Positions 41,232-51,108 of a stretch of DNA of 64,000 nt are shown here, in pieces. Numbering within the stretch: position 1 is the stretch's first letter; the number at the start of each line of letters is the position of its first letter. The notes beneath the pieces are model-generated. The model was not told where the DNA came from and did no database searches. It saw nothing but the letters and a program-made list of their open reading frames with translations. The DNA is from Demequina capsici (GTDB lineage Bacteria; Actinomycetota; Actinomycetes; Actinomycetales; Demequinaceae), in NCBI RefSeq assembly GCF_032102965.1, contig NZ_CP134880.1, forward strand, positions 1,240,001 to 1,304,000, written 5' to 3'. A program made the translations under genes and the position numbers.

Positions 41232-41693
41232 GTGAGGCAGGCCGTCGCGGCGGACGCGGCGGAGATCGTGCACCTCGGTGCGCTGATGTACAAGGCTGTG
41301 GGCGCCAAGCCGACGCCGCAGTGGGCTGCGGAGTCGACACGCACCGTTCGCCTGAGGCTCGGTGAGGACCTGATCGGGATGGTGATCGATGCGCCCGAGG
41401 GCGGGCTCGCCTGCTGCGGCCTGGTGAACATCGGCCCACGTCTGCCCAGGCCGGGCGCAAGGTCGCATCAGGTGGGCTACGTCCAATGGGTGTCGACGGC
41501 GCCGCAGCACCAGCGCAAGGGCTACGCGCACGCCATCATGACCGCGCTGCTCAAGGAGACGGACGCGCGCGGCATCGAGGTCGTCGAGCTGCACGCCACG
41601 CCGATGGGCCGCGAGATCTACGAGGAGCTCGGGTTCTTCGTCAAGAGCGACAACATCGCGATGACGAGCGTGCGTCACCGCCCGCCGTCCTGA
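41232..41693 (+). CDS. GNAT-family acetyltransferase
   Basis: 153 residues from GTG 41232. It has the acetyl-CoA loop QHQRKGYAHAIMTALL (QxxGxA type), a central strand VGYVQWVSTAP and the C-terminal YEELGFFVKSDNIAM typical of GNAT folds. No substrate-specific feature is recognised. An upstream in-frame ATG (41196) lies inside the preceding membrane-protein gene. It may be co-transcribed with that gene. Confidence 0.85.
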   Translation: MRQAVAADAAEIVHLGALMYKAVGAKPTPQWAAESTRTVRLRLGEDLIGMVIDAPEGGLACCGLVNIGPRLPRPGARSHQVGYVQWVSTAPQHQRKGYAHAIMTALLKETDARGIEVVELHATPMGREIYEELGFFVKSDNIAMTSVRHRPPS

Positions 41694-41759
41694 CGCGGGT
41701 CATCGGCGCGGCGGCGTGCCCCGGGACGCGGGTGTCGGACGGGTCCGTAGACTCTGTCC

Positions 41760-43856
41760 GTGAGTTCTGACTACTCGGCACGCCATCTCTCCGTCCTCGA
41801 AGGTCTCGAGGCGGTGCGCAAGCGACCCGGCATGTACATCGGCACGACCGATTCCCGCGGCCTGATGCACTGTCTCTGGGAGATCATCGACAACTCCGTC
41901 GACGAGGCGCTCGGAGGCTTCGGCAGCCGCATCGAGGTGATCCTGTATCCGGACGACTCCGTCGAGGTACGTGACAACGGCCGTGGCATCCCGGTCGACG
42001 TCGAGCCGAAGACCGGGCTGACCGGCGTCGAGGTCGTCATGACGAAGCTGCACGCGGGTGGCAAGTTCGGCGGCGGCTCGTACGCCGCGTCGGGCGGCCT
42101 TCACGGAGTGGGCGCGTCGGTGGTGAACGCGCTGTCCGAGCGCCTCGACGTCTGGGTGGACCGTGGGGGAGAGACCCACCACATGGCCTTCCGCAGGGGC
42201 GAGCCCGGCTACTTCGCCGACCCCGCCGCGGGGCCCACCCCGCAGGCGGAGTTCTCGCCGTTCGTCACGGGCTCCAAGCTGGAGACCACGGGCAAGGTCG
42301 CGAAGGCGCGCACCGGTACGCGCACGCGCTACTGGGCAGACCGTCAGATCTTCAACAAGTCGGCGTCGTTCTCGTTCGAGGATCTGCTCACGCGTGCGCG
42401 CCAGACAGCCTTCCTGGTGCCGGGGCTGGAGCTGGTGGTCCGCGACGAGCGCAACCCGCTGGAACCGTCCGAGCAGACGTTCAGGTTCGAGGGCGGCGCA
42501 AAGGACTTCGTCGACTTCGTCGCTCCTGACGCCGCCGTGACCGCCACGTGGGAGCTGCGCGGCGAGGCGACGTACACCGAGACCGTCCCGGTCCTCAAGG
42601 CGAATGGACACCTGGAGAGCGAGGAGGTCGAGCGCAACTGCGTGGTCGACGTCGCGCTCCGCTGGGGCAAGGGCTACGACAACGAGGTCCGCAGCTTCGT
42701 CAACATCATCTCCACCCCCAAGGGTGGCACCCACCAGGCCGGTTTCGAGCAGGGCCTGGTGAAGGCGATGCGCAAGGTGATCGAGACCAACGCCCGTCGC
42801 CTCAAGCTGACAGGCAAGGACGGTGCCGAGCGCATCGAGAAGGACGACATCATGGCCGGCCTCACCGCCGTCGTCACGGTGCGGATCCCTGAGCCGCAGT
42901 TCGAGGGCCAGACCAAGGAGGTGCTCGGCACGACGCCCGTGCGTGCGATCGTCTCCAAGGTGGTCGAGACCGAGCTCGGCGCGATCATGTCCTCCTCCAA
43001 GCGTGACGACAAGACGCAGGCCACCATCGTGATGGAGAAGATCGTCGCCGAGATGCGTGCGCGCGTCGCTGCGCGCAAGCAGAAGGAGATCTCGCGCCGC
43101 AAGAACGCGCTCGAGACGTCGTCCCTTCCCGCGAAGCTCGCCGACTGCCGCAGCAACGACGTCGAGTCGTCCGAGCTGTTCATCGTCGAGGGGGACAGCG
43201 CGCTCGGCACAGCGAAGCTCGCCCGCAGGTCCGACTTCCAGGCGCTCCTGCCCATCCGCGGCAAGATCCTGAACGTGCAGAAGGCCTCCGTGACCGACAT
43301 GCTGCACAACGCCGAGTGCGCCAGCATCATCCAGGTGCTCGGCGCGGGGTCGGGACGCACGTTCGACCTGGAGCAGGCGCGTTACGGCAAGATCATCCTG
43401 ATGACGGACGCCGACGTGGACGGTGCGCACATCCGTACGCTCCTGCTCACGCTGTTCTTCCGTTACATGCGTCCCATGGTCGATGCAGGACGCGTGTACG
43501 CAGCGGTGCCGCCGCTGCACCGCGTGGAGGTCATGGGATCGGCCCGCCGCGAGCGCGAGTACATCTACACGTACTCCGAGAAGGAGCTTCAGGAGACCCT
43601 GCGGGACCTCAAGCGGGCGGGCCGCAGGTACAAGGAGGACATCCAGCGCTACAAGGGCCTGGGTGAGATGGACGCGGACCAGCTCGCGGAGACGACCATG
43701 GACCCGGAGCACAGGACGCTCCGCCGCATCACTGCGGCCGACGCCCAGGCTGCGGAGCGGGTCTTCGAGCTGCTCATGGGCAACGACGTCGGTCCGCGCC
43801 GTGACTTCATCGTGGCCGGCGCGGCCGACCTGGACCACTCGAGGATCGACGCATGA
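41760..43856 (+). CDS. parE: type II topoisomerase subunit B (topoisomerase IV / ParE type)
   Basis: 698 residues. GHKL ATPase domain (EIIDNSVDEA, DNGRGIPVD, GGLHGVGASVVNAL), transducer, then TOPRIM domain (EGDSALGTAKL, LPIRGKILNV, MTDADVDGAHI) and C-terminal GLGEMDADQLAETTMDP. It pairs with the ParC-type gene 1.8 kb downstream; the pair lies near sigA, as the second gyrase-like pair does in Streptomyces, and is likely the chromosome decatenase. GTG 41760 is 6 bases after TAGACT (41748-41753), leaderless. A GyrB assignment cannot be excluded by sequence alone. Confidence 0.9.
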   Translation: MSSDYSARHLSVLEGLEAVRKRPGMYIGTTDSRGLMHCLWEIIDNSVDEALGGFGSRIEVILYPDDSVEVRDNGRGIPVDVEPKTGLTGVEVVMTKLHAGGKFGGGSYAASGGLHGVGASVVNALSERLDVWVDRGGETHHMAFRRGEPGYFADPAAGPTPQAEFSPFVTGSKLETTGKVAKARTGTRTRYWADRQIFNKSASFSFEDLLTRARQTAFLVPGLELVVRDERNPLEPSEQTFRFEGGAKDFVDFVAPDAAVTATWELRGEATYTETVPVLKANGHLESEEVERNCVVDVALRWGKGYDNEVRSFVNIISTPKGGTHQAGFEQGLVKAMRKVIETNARRLKLTGKDGAERIEKDDIMAGLTAVVTVRIPEPQFEGQTKEVLGTTPVRAIVSKVVETELGAIMSSSKRDDKTQATIVMEKIVAEMRARVAARKQKEISRRKNALETSSLPAKLADCRSNDVESSELFIVEGDSALGTAKLARRSDFQALLPIRGKILNVQKASVTDMLHNAECASIIQVLGAGSGRTFDLEQARYGKIILMTDADVDGAHIRTLLLTLFFRYMRPMVDAGRVYAAVPPLHRVEVMGSARREREYIYTYSEKELQETLRDLKRAGRRYKEDIQRYKGLGEMDADQLAETTMDPEHRTLRRITAADAQAAERVFELLMGNDVGPRRDFIVAGAADLDHSRIDA

Positions 43857-44257
43857 CCGAGGACGAGCTCAGGCCCGTGTGCCCTGTGCACCCGTACGGA
43901 TACCACCACGCTGCGCGCGTCCAGCCCGTCGGGTCGCGACACGTGCTGCGCCACCACTCGCTGGTCGGGCTGCCGCGCCGGTGCCCGATGCTCGAGGAGG
44001 AGCTGCTCGAGGCGGACAGGGAGATCGACATGCAGGACGACCTCGCCGTGATGCAGCGGACGGCGGCGCCCGCCCGCGCCGTGCTCGTGGCAGTCGGAGT
44101 GCTTGTGGCGCTCGTGCTGCTCTACACGGTGCCGTCTGCCGCCGTCGCGATCCCGGTCGGGACGGTCACCGCGCTGGCGCTCGAACGGATCGGCTCCGCG
44201 GTGACCCGTGAACGGATGGCGCGCGTCGCGGACTGGCGCCGGCGAGTGGGCCGCTGA
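43853..44257 (+). CDS. hypothetical protein coupled to parE
   Basis: 134 residues, not recognised. The N-terminal 70 residues are His-rich (HPYGYHHAARV, RHVLRHHSL) with Cys10 and Cys45; the C-terminal half has one long hydrophobic stretch (about 73-105), probably one or two membrane helices, then a basic tail. Its ATG overlaps the parE stop (ATGA), so translation is coupled. It may be conserved only in close relatives. Confidence 0.65.
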   Translation: MTEDELRPVCPVHPYGYHHAARVQPVGSRHVLRHHSLVGLPRRCPMLEEELLEADREIDMQDDLAVMQRTAAPARAVLVAVGVLVALVLLYTVPSAAVAIPVGTVTALALERIGSAVTRERMARVADWRRRVGR

Positions 44258-44321
44258 CGGAGCTACTCATGGGACCATCGACCAGGCATGTCCGGTACCT
44301 CGGTGGTGAACAATGGGCGAC

Positions 44322-45590
44322 GTGACCGACGCTTCCACTTCCGGGACAGAGATCGACTCCGTCGAGCTGGGCCGCCGCTCCGGTGCGATCATGCGCACGG
44401 GCCTGATGATGCTCGAGGCAGGCACGGCGAGCTACCGCGTGAAGCAGGCGATGCAGGCCGTCGCCAGCTCGCTGGGCGTGGAGCAGGTGCAGGAGCAGGT
44501 GACGCTCACCGAGATCACGCTGACGTCGCGCGTGGGCCATCGCTTCCGCACGGAGGTGGCCGAGCTGCGCAAGGCCGGCGTGAACGCGGACCGCATCGCG
44601 GCCATGGACCGGTTCCGGCGCGAGCTGCCTGCCACGAGCACGCCCGGTGACATCCACCGCTCCCTTGATGCGATCGAGCGCACTCCTGCGCGCTACAGCC
44701 CGCTGTTCAACGCCGCCGCCGCGGGTGCCGCCTGTGCGGGGTTCGCCGCTCTCAACCATGCCCACGTGATCGAGATCGTGACGGTGTTCGTCGCCGCTGG
44801 GGCAGGCCAGTACCTGCGCCGTCTGCTGGCGCACAAGGGCTTCAACGCCTTCGGCACCACCATGATCGCCGCGTTCCTCGCCACCAGCCTGTACCTCGGA
44901 GTCCTGGGTCTGATCGGGCTCGTGGGTCCGGGGCTCGAGGTGCATGCGTCGGGCTACATCTCCTCGGTGCTGTTCCTGCTCCCTGGCTTCGCCCTGATCA
45001 CAGGCACGCTCGACATGGCCAAGCTCGACTTCTCGGCAGGCCTGTCGCGAGTCGCCTACGGCACGATGATCGTGCTCGGGGCGGCGGTGGCTGTCTGGGC
45101 GGTGTCGCTCATGAGCAGCCTCGACACGTCGCAGCGGGAGGCGACCCTGCCTCTCGTGGTCCAGGTGCTCATCTGGGCTGTGGCGAGCTTCGTCGGCGTC
45201 CTGGGATTCGCCCTGATGTTCAACTCGCCGTGGTCGATGGCGCTGAACGCGGCCTGGATCGGCATGGTCGCGTACGCGATCCGGAATCTGCTGGTCCATT
45301 CCGGCATGGCCATCCAGATGGGCACGGCGGTGGCATGCATCCTGATCGGGATCCTCGCTGCGGTGTTCTCACGGGGAGGTCGCTGGCCCGTGATCACGTT
45401 GCAGGTGCCCGCTGCTCTGGTGCAGATCCCCGGGGTGCCGGCGCACGAGGCGATCGTGGCTCTCAACGAGGCTCGCTACATCGACGCGGTCTCCGGCATC
45501 CTGCAGGTAGTGCTCGCCGGCATCGCGATCCTCGTGGGCCTGGTGATCGCGAAGCTCATCACCGATTGGGAGTGGTCGTTCGAGCGCTGA
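44322..45590 (+). CDS. ThrE-type threonine/serine exporter
   Basis: 422 residues. The N-terminal soluble domain (about 1-130, SGAIMRTGLMMLEAGTASYRVKQ) resembles ThrE_1/DUF1212; about ten transmembrane helices follow, covering the ThrE_1 and ThrE_2 halves fused in one protein, as in Corynebacterium ThrE. GTG 44322 is chosen because AACAAT (44309-44314) ends 7 bases upstream; an ATG at 44313 overlaps that hexamer. It converges on the parC gene. Confidence 0.85.
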   Translation: MTDASTSGTEIDSVELGRRSGAIMRTGLMMLEAGTASYRVKQAMQAVASSLGVEQVQEQVTLTEITLTSRVGHRFRTEVAELRKAGVNADRIAAMDRFRRELPATSTPGDIHRSLDAIERTPARYSPLFNAAAAGAACAGFAALNHAHVIEIVTVFVAAGAGQYLRRLLAHKGFNAFGTTMIAAFLATSLYLGVLGLIGLVGPGLEVHASGYISSVLFLLPGFALITGTLDMAKLDFSAGLSRVAYGTMIVLGAAVAVWAVSLMSSLDTSQREATLPLVVQVLIWAVASFVGVLGFALMFNSPWSMALNAAWIGMVAYAIRNLLVHSGMAIQMGTAVACILIGILAAVFSRGGRWPVITLQVPAALVQIPGVPAHEAIVALNEARYIDAVSGILQVVLAGIAILVGLVIAKLITDWEWSFER

Positions 45591-45592
45591 GC

Positions 45593-45621
45593 CTCGCCGC
45601 CGGCGCCGTGACCACGGCGAG
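45593..45621. terminator. possible terminator between thrE-like gene and parC
   Basis: Seven-bp stem CTCGCCG (45593-45599) with CGGCGAG (45615-45621) in the 40-bp gap between convergent stops. Confidence 0.4.
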
Positions 45622-45630
45622 CCCGCCGGG

Positions 45631-48078
45631 TCAGCCGATGCCGAGCACAGGCGCCGCGAGCGGGGCGCCGGAGCCGTCTCGTCGACCGTGCTCCGCCGGG
45701 AGCTCGACGGCCTGACCCGCGCCAGACGTCGCACGAGCGGGAGAGGCTCCCACGTACGCGATCAGCAGCGTGTCCTCGCCCTTCAGGAAGCGATGAGCAC
45801 GGACGCCGCCCGTGGCGCGCCCCTTGCCGGGATATTCGGAGAACGGGGTGACCTTCGCGGAGCCAGGCGTGGTGCCCGGCAGCGCGCTCGACGGCCCGGA
45901 GATGGTGACGACCACAGGTTCCTGGGCGTCGGGCGTGACGATGCCGAAGAAGAGCGCCTGCGCATCGCCCAGGTTGATGCCCGCGATGCCACCGCCGGCA
46001 CGACCCTGCGGACGGACCCCGGACGCGGGGAAGTGCAGCAGCTGCGCGGCGGTGGAGACGAACACGACCTCGGTGTCGTCACCGGCGAGGCCCGCGCCGA
46101 TCACGCGGTCGCCCTCCTTGAGCCCGATGACGTCCCACAGGTCCTTGCTCGGCTCGTCGCCCGGCGTGACGCGCTTGACGACGCCGTTGGCGGTGCCGAG
46201 CGCGAGCGGCGTCTCGGATCCGAGCGGCACGATGGTCACGACCTCCTCGCCCTTGTCCAGCTGGAGGAGCTCCGCCAGCGGAACTCCTCCGCCGAGCGAG
46301 GGCGGCTCGGCGGACGGCGCCAGCGCGGGCACGTCGAGCAGCGACAGGCGGTGCAGCCGACCCGAGGACGAGACGACTGCGATGTCGGCCCGCGCGGACG
46401 CAGGGATGACGGCGCGCAGCACATCATGCGCCGAACGCCTGCCGTCACGAGCGATCGGGGATTCGTCGGAGGTGCGGGCGATCAGCCCTGTCTCCGACAG
46501 CAGCGCGAAGCAGGGGGTGTCCTCGATCTGCATGGACAGCGCGGGCGTCCTGGCCGACGCGGCGGTGCCTGCGGCGCCCGCCACGCCAGTCGTGGCGGGA
46601 CCTCCCGCCTCCGCGAGCAGGATGGTGCGTCGAGGCGTGCCATGCTCGGCGGCGACGGCGTCCATCTCGCGGCCCACGACGTCGCGGAGCACGCGGTCCG
46701 AGCCCAGGATCTCCTCGAGCTCGGCGATCTCGGCCAGCAGCTGCGCCTTCTCGTTCTCCAGCTCCAGGCGGGAGAAGCGGGTGAGGCGGCGCAGGCGGAG
46801 CTCGAGGATGTAGTCGGACTGGATCTCAGAGAGGTCGAAGGCCGTCATGAGGCTCTGCTTGGCCGCCGCGGCGTCGTCCGACGAACGGATGATCTGGATG
46901 ACGTCGTCGATGTCGAGGATCGCGATGAGCAGGCCGTCGACCAGGTGCAGCCGATCCTTGCGTGCCGCGAGGCGGAAGGCGGAGCGGCGTCGCACGACGT
47001 CCAGGCGGTGGTCCACCCAGACGCGCAGCATCTCCTTGAGGCCGAGCGTGCGCGGCTGGCCGTCGACCAGAGCGACGTTGTTGATGGAGAACGACTCCTC
47101 GAGGGGCGTCTGCTTGTACAGACGCTCGAGCACAGCATCGGGGTTGAAGCCGTTCTTGATCTCGATGACGAGCCGGGTGCCGTGGTGCCGGTCGGTGAGG
47201 TCCGTGACGGCGGAGATGCCCTCGAGCTTGCGGTTCGAGACGCCGTCCTTGATCTTCTCGATGACCTTCTCAGGACCCACGAGATAGGGCAGCTCGGTGA
47301 CGACGATGCCCTGGCGTCGAGCGGTCACCTTCTCCACCTTGGTCGTGGCGCGCGTCCTGAATGCTCCCTTGCCGGTCTCGTAGGCCTGCTTGATGCCCTC
47401 GAGGCCCACGATGCGACCGCCGCCGGGAAGGTCGGGACCGGGCACGAAGCGCATGAGCTCGTCCAGCGTCGCCTGGGGGTTGCTGAGCAGATGGCGGGCG
47501 GCTGACACGACCTCCACGAGGTTGTGCGGCGCCATGTTCGTGGCCATGCCCACCGCGATGCCTGACGCGCCGTTCACCAGGAGGTTCGGGATGGCTGCGG
47601 GAAGCACGGACGGCTGCTGCAGCTTGTTGTCGTAGTTCGGCACGAAGTCGACGACGTCCTCGCCCAGGTCCGCGATCATCGCCATCGCCCCGGGGGCGAG
47701 CCGAGCCTCGGTGTACCGCGACGCGGCCGGCCCGTCGTCCAGCGACCCGAAGTTGCCGTGACCGTCCACCAGCGGCAGCCTGAGCGAGAACGACTGCGCC
47801 ATGCGCACGAGCGCGTCGTAGATCGCGCTGTCGCCGTGCGGGTGGTACTTGCCCATGACCTCGCCGACGACGCGGGAGGACTTGACGTGGGCGCGGTCGG
47901 GTCGCAGGCCCATGTCGCCCATGGTGTAGACGATGCGCCGCTGGACGGGCTTGAGCCCATCGCGGGCGTCGGGCAGCGCGCGGGAGTAGATCACCGAGTA
48001 GGCGTACTCGAGGAACGAGCTCTCCATCTCGGTGCTGACGTCGATGTCGACGATCTGGCCATCCGGCGCGGTTGCCAT
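45631..48078 (-). CDS. parC: type II topoisomerase subunit A (topoisomerase IV / ParC type)
   Basis: 815 residues. Breakage-reunion domain with the quinolone-region segment [19 protein letters not shown] and catalytic Tyr in ASRYTEARL, a coiled-coil tower, and a C-terminal beta-pinwheel. The exact GyrA box (QRRGGKG) is not present; the corresponding stretch reads [12 protein letters not shown], favouring a decatenating rather than supercoiling role (inference). ATG 48078 follows CAGGAGAGAG; GACAAT (48116-48121, minus) is a likely -10 giving a leader of about 30 bases. Partner: parE at 41.8 kb. Confidence 0.9.
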   Translation of the reverse strand: MATAPDGQIVDIDVSTEMESSFLEYAYSVIYSRALPDARDGLKPVQRRIVYTMGDMGLRPDRAHVKSSRVVGEVMGKYHPHGDSAIYDALVRMAQSFSLRLPLVDGHGNFGSLDDGPAASRYTEARLAPGAMAMIADLGEDVVDFVPNYDNKLQQPSVLPAAIPNLLVNGASGIAVGMATNMAPHNLVEVVSAARHLLSNPQATLDELMRFVPGPDLPGGGRIVGLEGIKQAYETGKGAFRTRATTKVEKVTARRQGIVVTELPYLVGPEKVIEKIKDGVSNRKLEGISAVTDLTDRHHGTRLVIEIKNGFNPDAVLERLYKQTPLEESFSINNVALVDGQPRTLGLKEMLRVWVDHRLDVVRRRSAFRLAARKDRLHLVDGLLIAILDIDDVIQIIRSSDDAAAAKQSLMTAFDLSEIQSDYILELRLRRLTRFSRLELENEKAQLLAEIAELEEILGSDRVLRDVVGREMDAVAAEHGTPRRTILLAEAGGPATTGVAGAAGTAASARTPALSMQIEDTPCFALLSETGLIARTSDESPIARDGRRSAHDVLRAVIPASARADIAVVSSSGRLHRLSLLDVPALAPSAEPPSLGGGVPLAELLQLDKGEEVVTIVPLGSETPLALGTANGVVKRVTPGDEPSKDLWDVIGLKEGDRVIGAGLAGDDTEVVFVSTAAQLLHFPASGVRPQGRAGGGIAGINLGDAQALFFGIVTPDAQEPVVVTISGPSSALPGTTPGSAKVTPFSEYPGKGRATGGVRAHRFLKGEDTLLIAYVGASPARATSGAGQAVELPAEHGRRDGSGAPLAAPVLGIG

Positions 48079-48201
48079 CTCTCTCCTGTCCGGTGGTGGT
48101 CAAGGGCTGCAGAGCATTGTCCCCCCGTCGGCGGGGGCCACGAGGGCACGCCACGCGGCGGAGGTCGCCATGCAAGGCGCAGAGGTGGAACAATAGCGCG
48201 C

Positions 48202-48768
48202 ATGCCGCACACGCTCGAGGAATCCGTCGCCGTCGCGGGATACTACCCGGCGCTCGCCACCACGGTGCTGCGTTCGGCCATCGCGGGGGAGCGGGTCCGC
48301 GCCCACTTCGTGCAGACGGAGACGACGTTCGACACCTCTGAGGTGCGCCGTCACATGACGGTTCTCGTGCTCACGGACACCCGCCTCATGCGAGTGCACA
48401 TGGACGACGGCCTCGGACCCACCGGCGAGTCGACGCATGAGGCGCAGGCCACCGTGGAGACCTCGCTCGTGAGCAACATCCGCACCATGGCGCTCACGCA
48501 CGTCGTGCACCACCCCGAGTCGTTCCGAGAGGGCGACCTGCCGAGCGAGCTCGTGCTGGCCGTCGGCAACGGCATCCACAGCCGCATCGAGCTGGAGCCC
48601 GCCACGTGCGGCGACGAGAACTGCGAGGCGGACCACGGCTACACCGGGGGCATCACCGGTGACGACACGCTCGTGAGGGTCTCGGCGATCGCGGACGGTG
48701 AGGACGCCATCCGCGCGCTGCAGGACTTCGCGACCACTCTTCAGCGGAGGCTCGGGGAGAACGCGTGA
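48202..48768 (+). CDS. DUF5998 protein
   Basis: 188 residues, soluble, matching in content the actinobacterial DUF5998 family of unknown function. The central region (TVLVLTDTRLMRVHMDD) resembles a PH-like beta strand pattern, and CGDENCEADHGY holds two Cys and a His that might bind metal. ATG 48202 is 7 bases after AACAAT (48189-48194), leaderless. Its stop overlaps the GTG of the phosphodiesterase gene (GTGA), so the two are co-translated; this pairing suggests a shared role. Confidence 0.8.
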   Translation: MPHTLEESVAVAGYYPALATTVLRSAIAGERVRAHFVQTETTFDTSEVRRHMTVLVLTDTRLMRVHMDDGLGPTGESTHEAQATVETSLVSNIRTMALTHVVHHPESFREGDLPSELVLAVGNGIHSRIELEPATCGDENCEADHGYTGGITGDDTLVRVSAIADGEDAIRALQDFATTLQRRLGENA

Positions 48769-49934
48769 CGTTCGACGCGAGGCTGGCGGCTGTCGGCCTC
48801 GAGAAGCCTGATTACGGCGGCAGGGAGCTGGGCGCGGTGCTGCCCGCCGCGCTCGCCGCGGTCGGCGCGAGCCATGCCGTCACGGGTCGTTCGGCGGACG
48901 CCGACAGGATCCGGCTGGGGGTGCCCAGGGGACGTCACGTCATCGTGGTGATCCTGGACGGGCTCGGCCACCAGCAGCTCGACGAGCGCCGCGGCCATGC
49001 GCCCTTCCTTCGCTCTATGGTGTCCGGGCGCATCACCGCAGGCTTCCCGACCACGACGGCCACGTCTCTCGGGCTGTTCGGCACGGGCGAGCCGTCCGGG
49101 CGCACGGGTATGGCGGGCTACTCGGTGCGCAACCCGCGCACGGGGGAGCTGGCCAACCTGGTCTCCTGGGACGGCGCGTATCGCGCGGAGGAGTGGCAGC
49201 CGCGTCCCTCGCTGCTCGAGGAGGCGGCTCGGGAGGGCCTGACGGTCACCACGCTGGGCAAGGCGCGCTTCGCGGGTTCCGGGCTCACGCACGCGGCGCT
49301 GCGTGGCGGTGCGTTCATCGGCGCGGAGCGGCTCGACGACCGCATCGACGTCGCGATCGGGGTGGCGCGTCGTCCTGGCATCTCCTACCTGTACTGGGGT
49401 GAGATCGACGCCGCCGGCCACCGCTACGGGTGGGGGTCGTCCGAGTGGGTCGCCGCGCTCGAGGACGCCGACCGCGAGCTGCAGCGGCTCGCACGCTCCC
49501 TGCCGCCGGACGCAGTGCTGCTCATCACCGCAGATCACGGCATGGTGGACATCACGGGCGCACCCCGCTGGGACGTCGCGCACGAGCCCGGGCTGAAGGA
49601 GGGCGTCGCGCTCGTCGCCGGCGAGCCACGGGCGTTGCACCTTCACCTGGAGCCAGGCGTGAGTCCCGACGCCGTCGTGGCCCGTTGGCAGGACATCCTC
49701 GGCGTGCACGCTGCGGTGGGCACGCGGGACGACATCGTCGAGGCACGGCTGATAGGCCAGCTCGATCCGGCAGTCGCCGATCGCTTCGGGGACGTGGTCG
49801 TGGCGATGGCCGGCCGTGCGACGGTGGTCGACTCGGCCACCCAGCCGGCGAAGTCTCTGCTGCTCATCGGCGTGCATGGCTCGCTGACCCCGGAGGAGCT
49901 GTACGTGCCGCTCCTCACCGTCGCCGCCCGCTGA
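48765..49934 (+). CDS. nucleotide pyrophosphatase/phosphodiesterase, alkaline phosphatase family
   Basis: 389 residues, alkaline-phosphatase superfamily. Metal ligands and nucleophile are visible: VILDGLGH, nucleophile Thr in FPTTTATSLG, DAAGHRYGW and ITADHGMVD. No signal peptide, so the enzyme appears cytosolic, unlike secreted NPPs. The substrate may be a nucleotide or phosphodiester; not determinable. GTG 48765 overlaps the DUF5998 stop by four bases. Confidence 0.88.
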   Translation: MTFDARLAAVGLEKPDYGGRELGAVLPAALAAVGASHAVTGRSADADRIRLGVPRGRHVIVVILDGLGHQQLDERRGHAPFLRSMVSGRITAGFPTTTATSLGLFGTGEPSGRTGMAGYSVRNPRTGELANLVSWDGAYRAEEWQPRPSLLEEAAREGLTVTTLGKARFAGSGLTHAALRGGAFIGAERLDDRIDVAIGVARRPGISYLYWGEIDAAGHRYGWGSSEWVAALEDADRELQRLARSLPPDAVLLITADHGMVDITGAPRWDVAHEPGLKEGVALVAGEPRALHLHLEPGVSPDAVVARWQDILGVHAAVGTRDDIVEARLIGQLDPAVADRFGDVVVAMAGRATVVDSATQPAKSLLLIGVHGSLTPEELYVPLLTVAAR

Positions 49935-49942
49935 CCGGCCGA

Positions 49943-49963
49943 CTGCGGCCGCAGGGGCCGCAG
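49943..49963. terminator. possible terminator between the phosphodiesterase gene and sepH
   Basis: Eight-bp stem CTGCGGCC (49943-49950) with GGCCGCAG (49956-49963), between convergent genes, 8 bases past the phosphodiesterase stop. Confidence 0.5.
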
Positions 49964-49990
49964 GGGCGGACTGCGCGGGGAGACGGCCTG

Positions 49991-51043
49991 TCAGTCGTGC
50001 TTGGCGCCGAAGACGATCTCGTCCCAGCTGGGCACCGAGGCACGGCCCTTGCGGGGACGACGCTCCCCGTTGGCCGGAGTGCGAGGCGAAGCCGCCGAGG
50101 GCGCCGAGGCGGGGCTCGCGCCTGACGTCGTCGGTGCGGTCGGCCTCGGCTTGGCGGTCGAGGCCGACGAGCCTCGGCGCGGCGCACCGAAGCCCGTCTC
50201 GGCCTGTCGCGCCTTCGCCGCAGGCCCGAAGCCCTCAAACCCGCCGTCCTCGTCGTGGTCGTCGAGCTCGTCGACAGGAAGCGGGTCACGGGTCCCACGA
50301 CGCTCGGCGAGGTCCTGCAGGAGCAGCTCTGTCGCGTTCGCAGGCTCGGAGGTCTCGGAGTCCGCCGCCGTGGGCTGAACCGGGCGCGAAGGGTGCAGGG
50401 GCCGAGCGGCCTCGACATCGTCCTGCGCGCGGACCGCAGCAAGATGCCGCTTGGGGATCGGCACGTCGAGCAGCTCCGTCTCGGTGAGCCACCGGGACTC
50501 GTCGTCCTGCGCGGTGAGCGAACGGGCCTGGTGGTCGAACGTCCACAGCGCGCGGACGGAACGGTCGTCCGCACGGAAGTCCACGCAGACCTTCCACGGC
50601 TCGTCCACCTCGCGCCAGGCGTCCCACGCGAGCGCCTCCGGATCGATCCCGCGCTGCGCCAGCCGGTCGGCGACCAGGTCTCCGAGAATGGGTGCCCCGG
50701 CGTCAGAGCCGATGCGGGTGTCGCGTGCGAGAGCGACGATGTACTCCCGCTCGGCGATCACGGGCGCCTCGAACTTCGTGAGCGCGGCGAGCGGCTCGCC
50801 CGTCAGCTCCGCCAGCTCGGCGGCCGTGAGGCCCCCGCGGATGCGCTGCTGGATCTCCTTGGGGGACATGCTGCTCGAAGCGGCGGCCGGTGCCGGCGCG
50901 GTCTCGCGAACGCGCGCCGCCGCATGCCGCACCGCCTGGCGCAGCTCGTCGGTCACGGCGACGCGGAACTCGTGGCCGTCGGAGTCAGCGAGCACGAGCT
51001 GCTGACCGTCGTCGGCTGGTCCCACAAGATGGAGCTCGGTCAT
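49991..51043 (-). CDS. sepH: septation protein SepH (DUF3071)
   Basis: 350 residues. The N-terminal DUF3071 domain (MTELHLVGPADDGQQLVL) contains a helix-turn-helix (IQQRIRGGLTAAELAELTGE) needed for FtsZ binding in SepH of Streptomyces (established). A long Pro/Ala/Ser-rich linker leads to the short conserved C-terminus VPSWDEIVFGAK. It should promote FtsZ ring assembly at the septum. ATG 51043 lies 6 bases after CACCCT (minus, 51050-51055); GAGGGC may alternatively act as a ribosome-binding site. Confidence 0.93.
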   Translation of the reverse strand: MTELHLVGPADDGQQLVLADSDGHEFRVAVTDELRQAVRHAAARVRETAPAPAAASSSMSPKEIQQRIRGGLTAAELAELTGEPLAALTKFEAPVIAEREYIVALARDTRIGSDAGAPILGDLVADRLAQRGIDPEALAWDAWREVDEPWKVCVDFRADDRSVRALWTFDHQARSLTAQDDESRWLTETELLDVPIPKRHLAAVRAQDDVEAARPLHPSRPVQPTAADSETSEPANATELLLQDLAERRGTRDPLPVDELDDHDEDGGFEGFGPAAKARQAETGFGAPRRGSSASTAKPRPTAPTTSGASPASAPSAASPRTPANGERRPRKGRASVPSWDEIVFGAKHD

Positions 51044-51108
51044 GCCCTCAGGGTGCCACGCGCGTCCGCGACTGCGTCGCACGCCACGCGGTGCGGCAGG
51101 ATGGGCGC

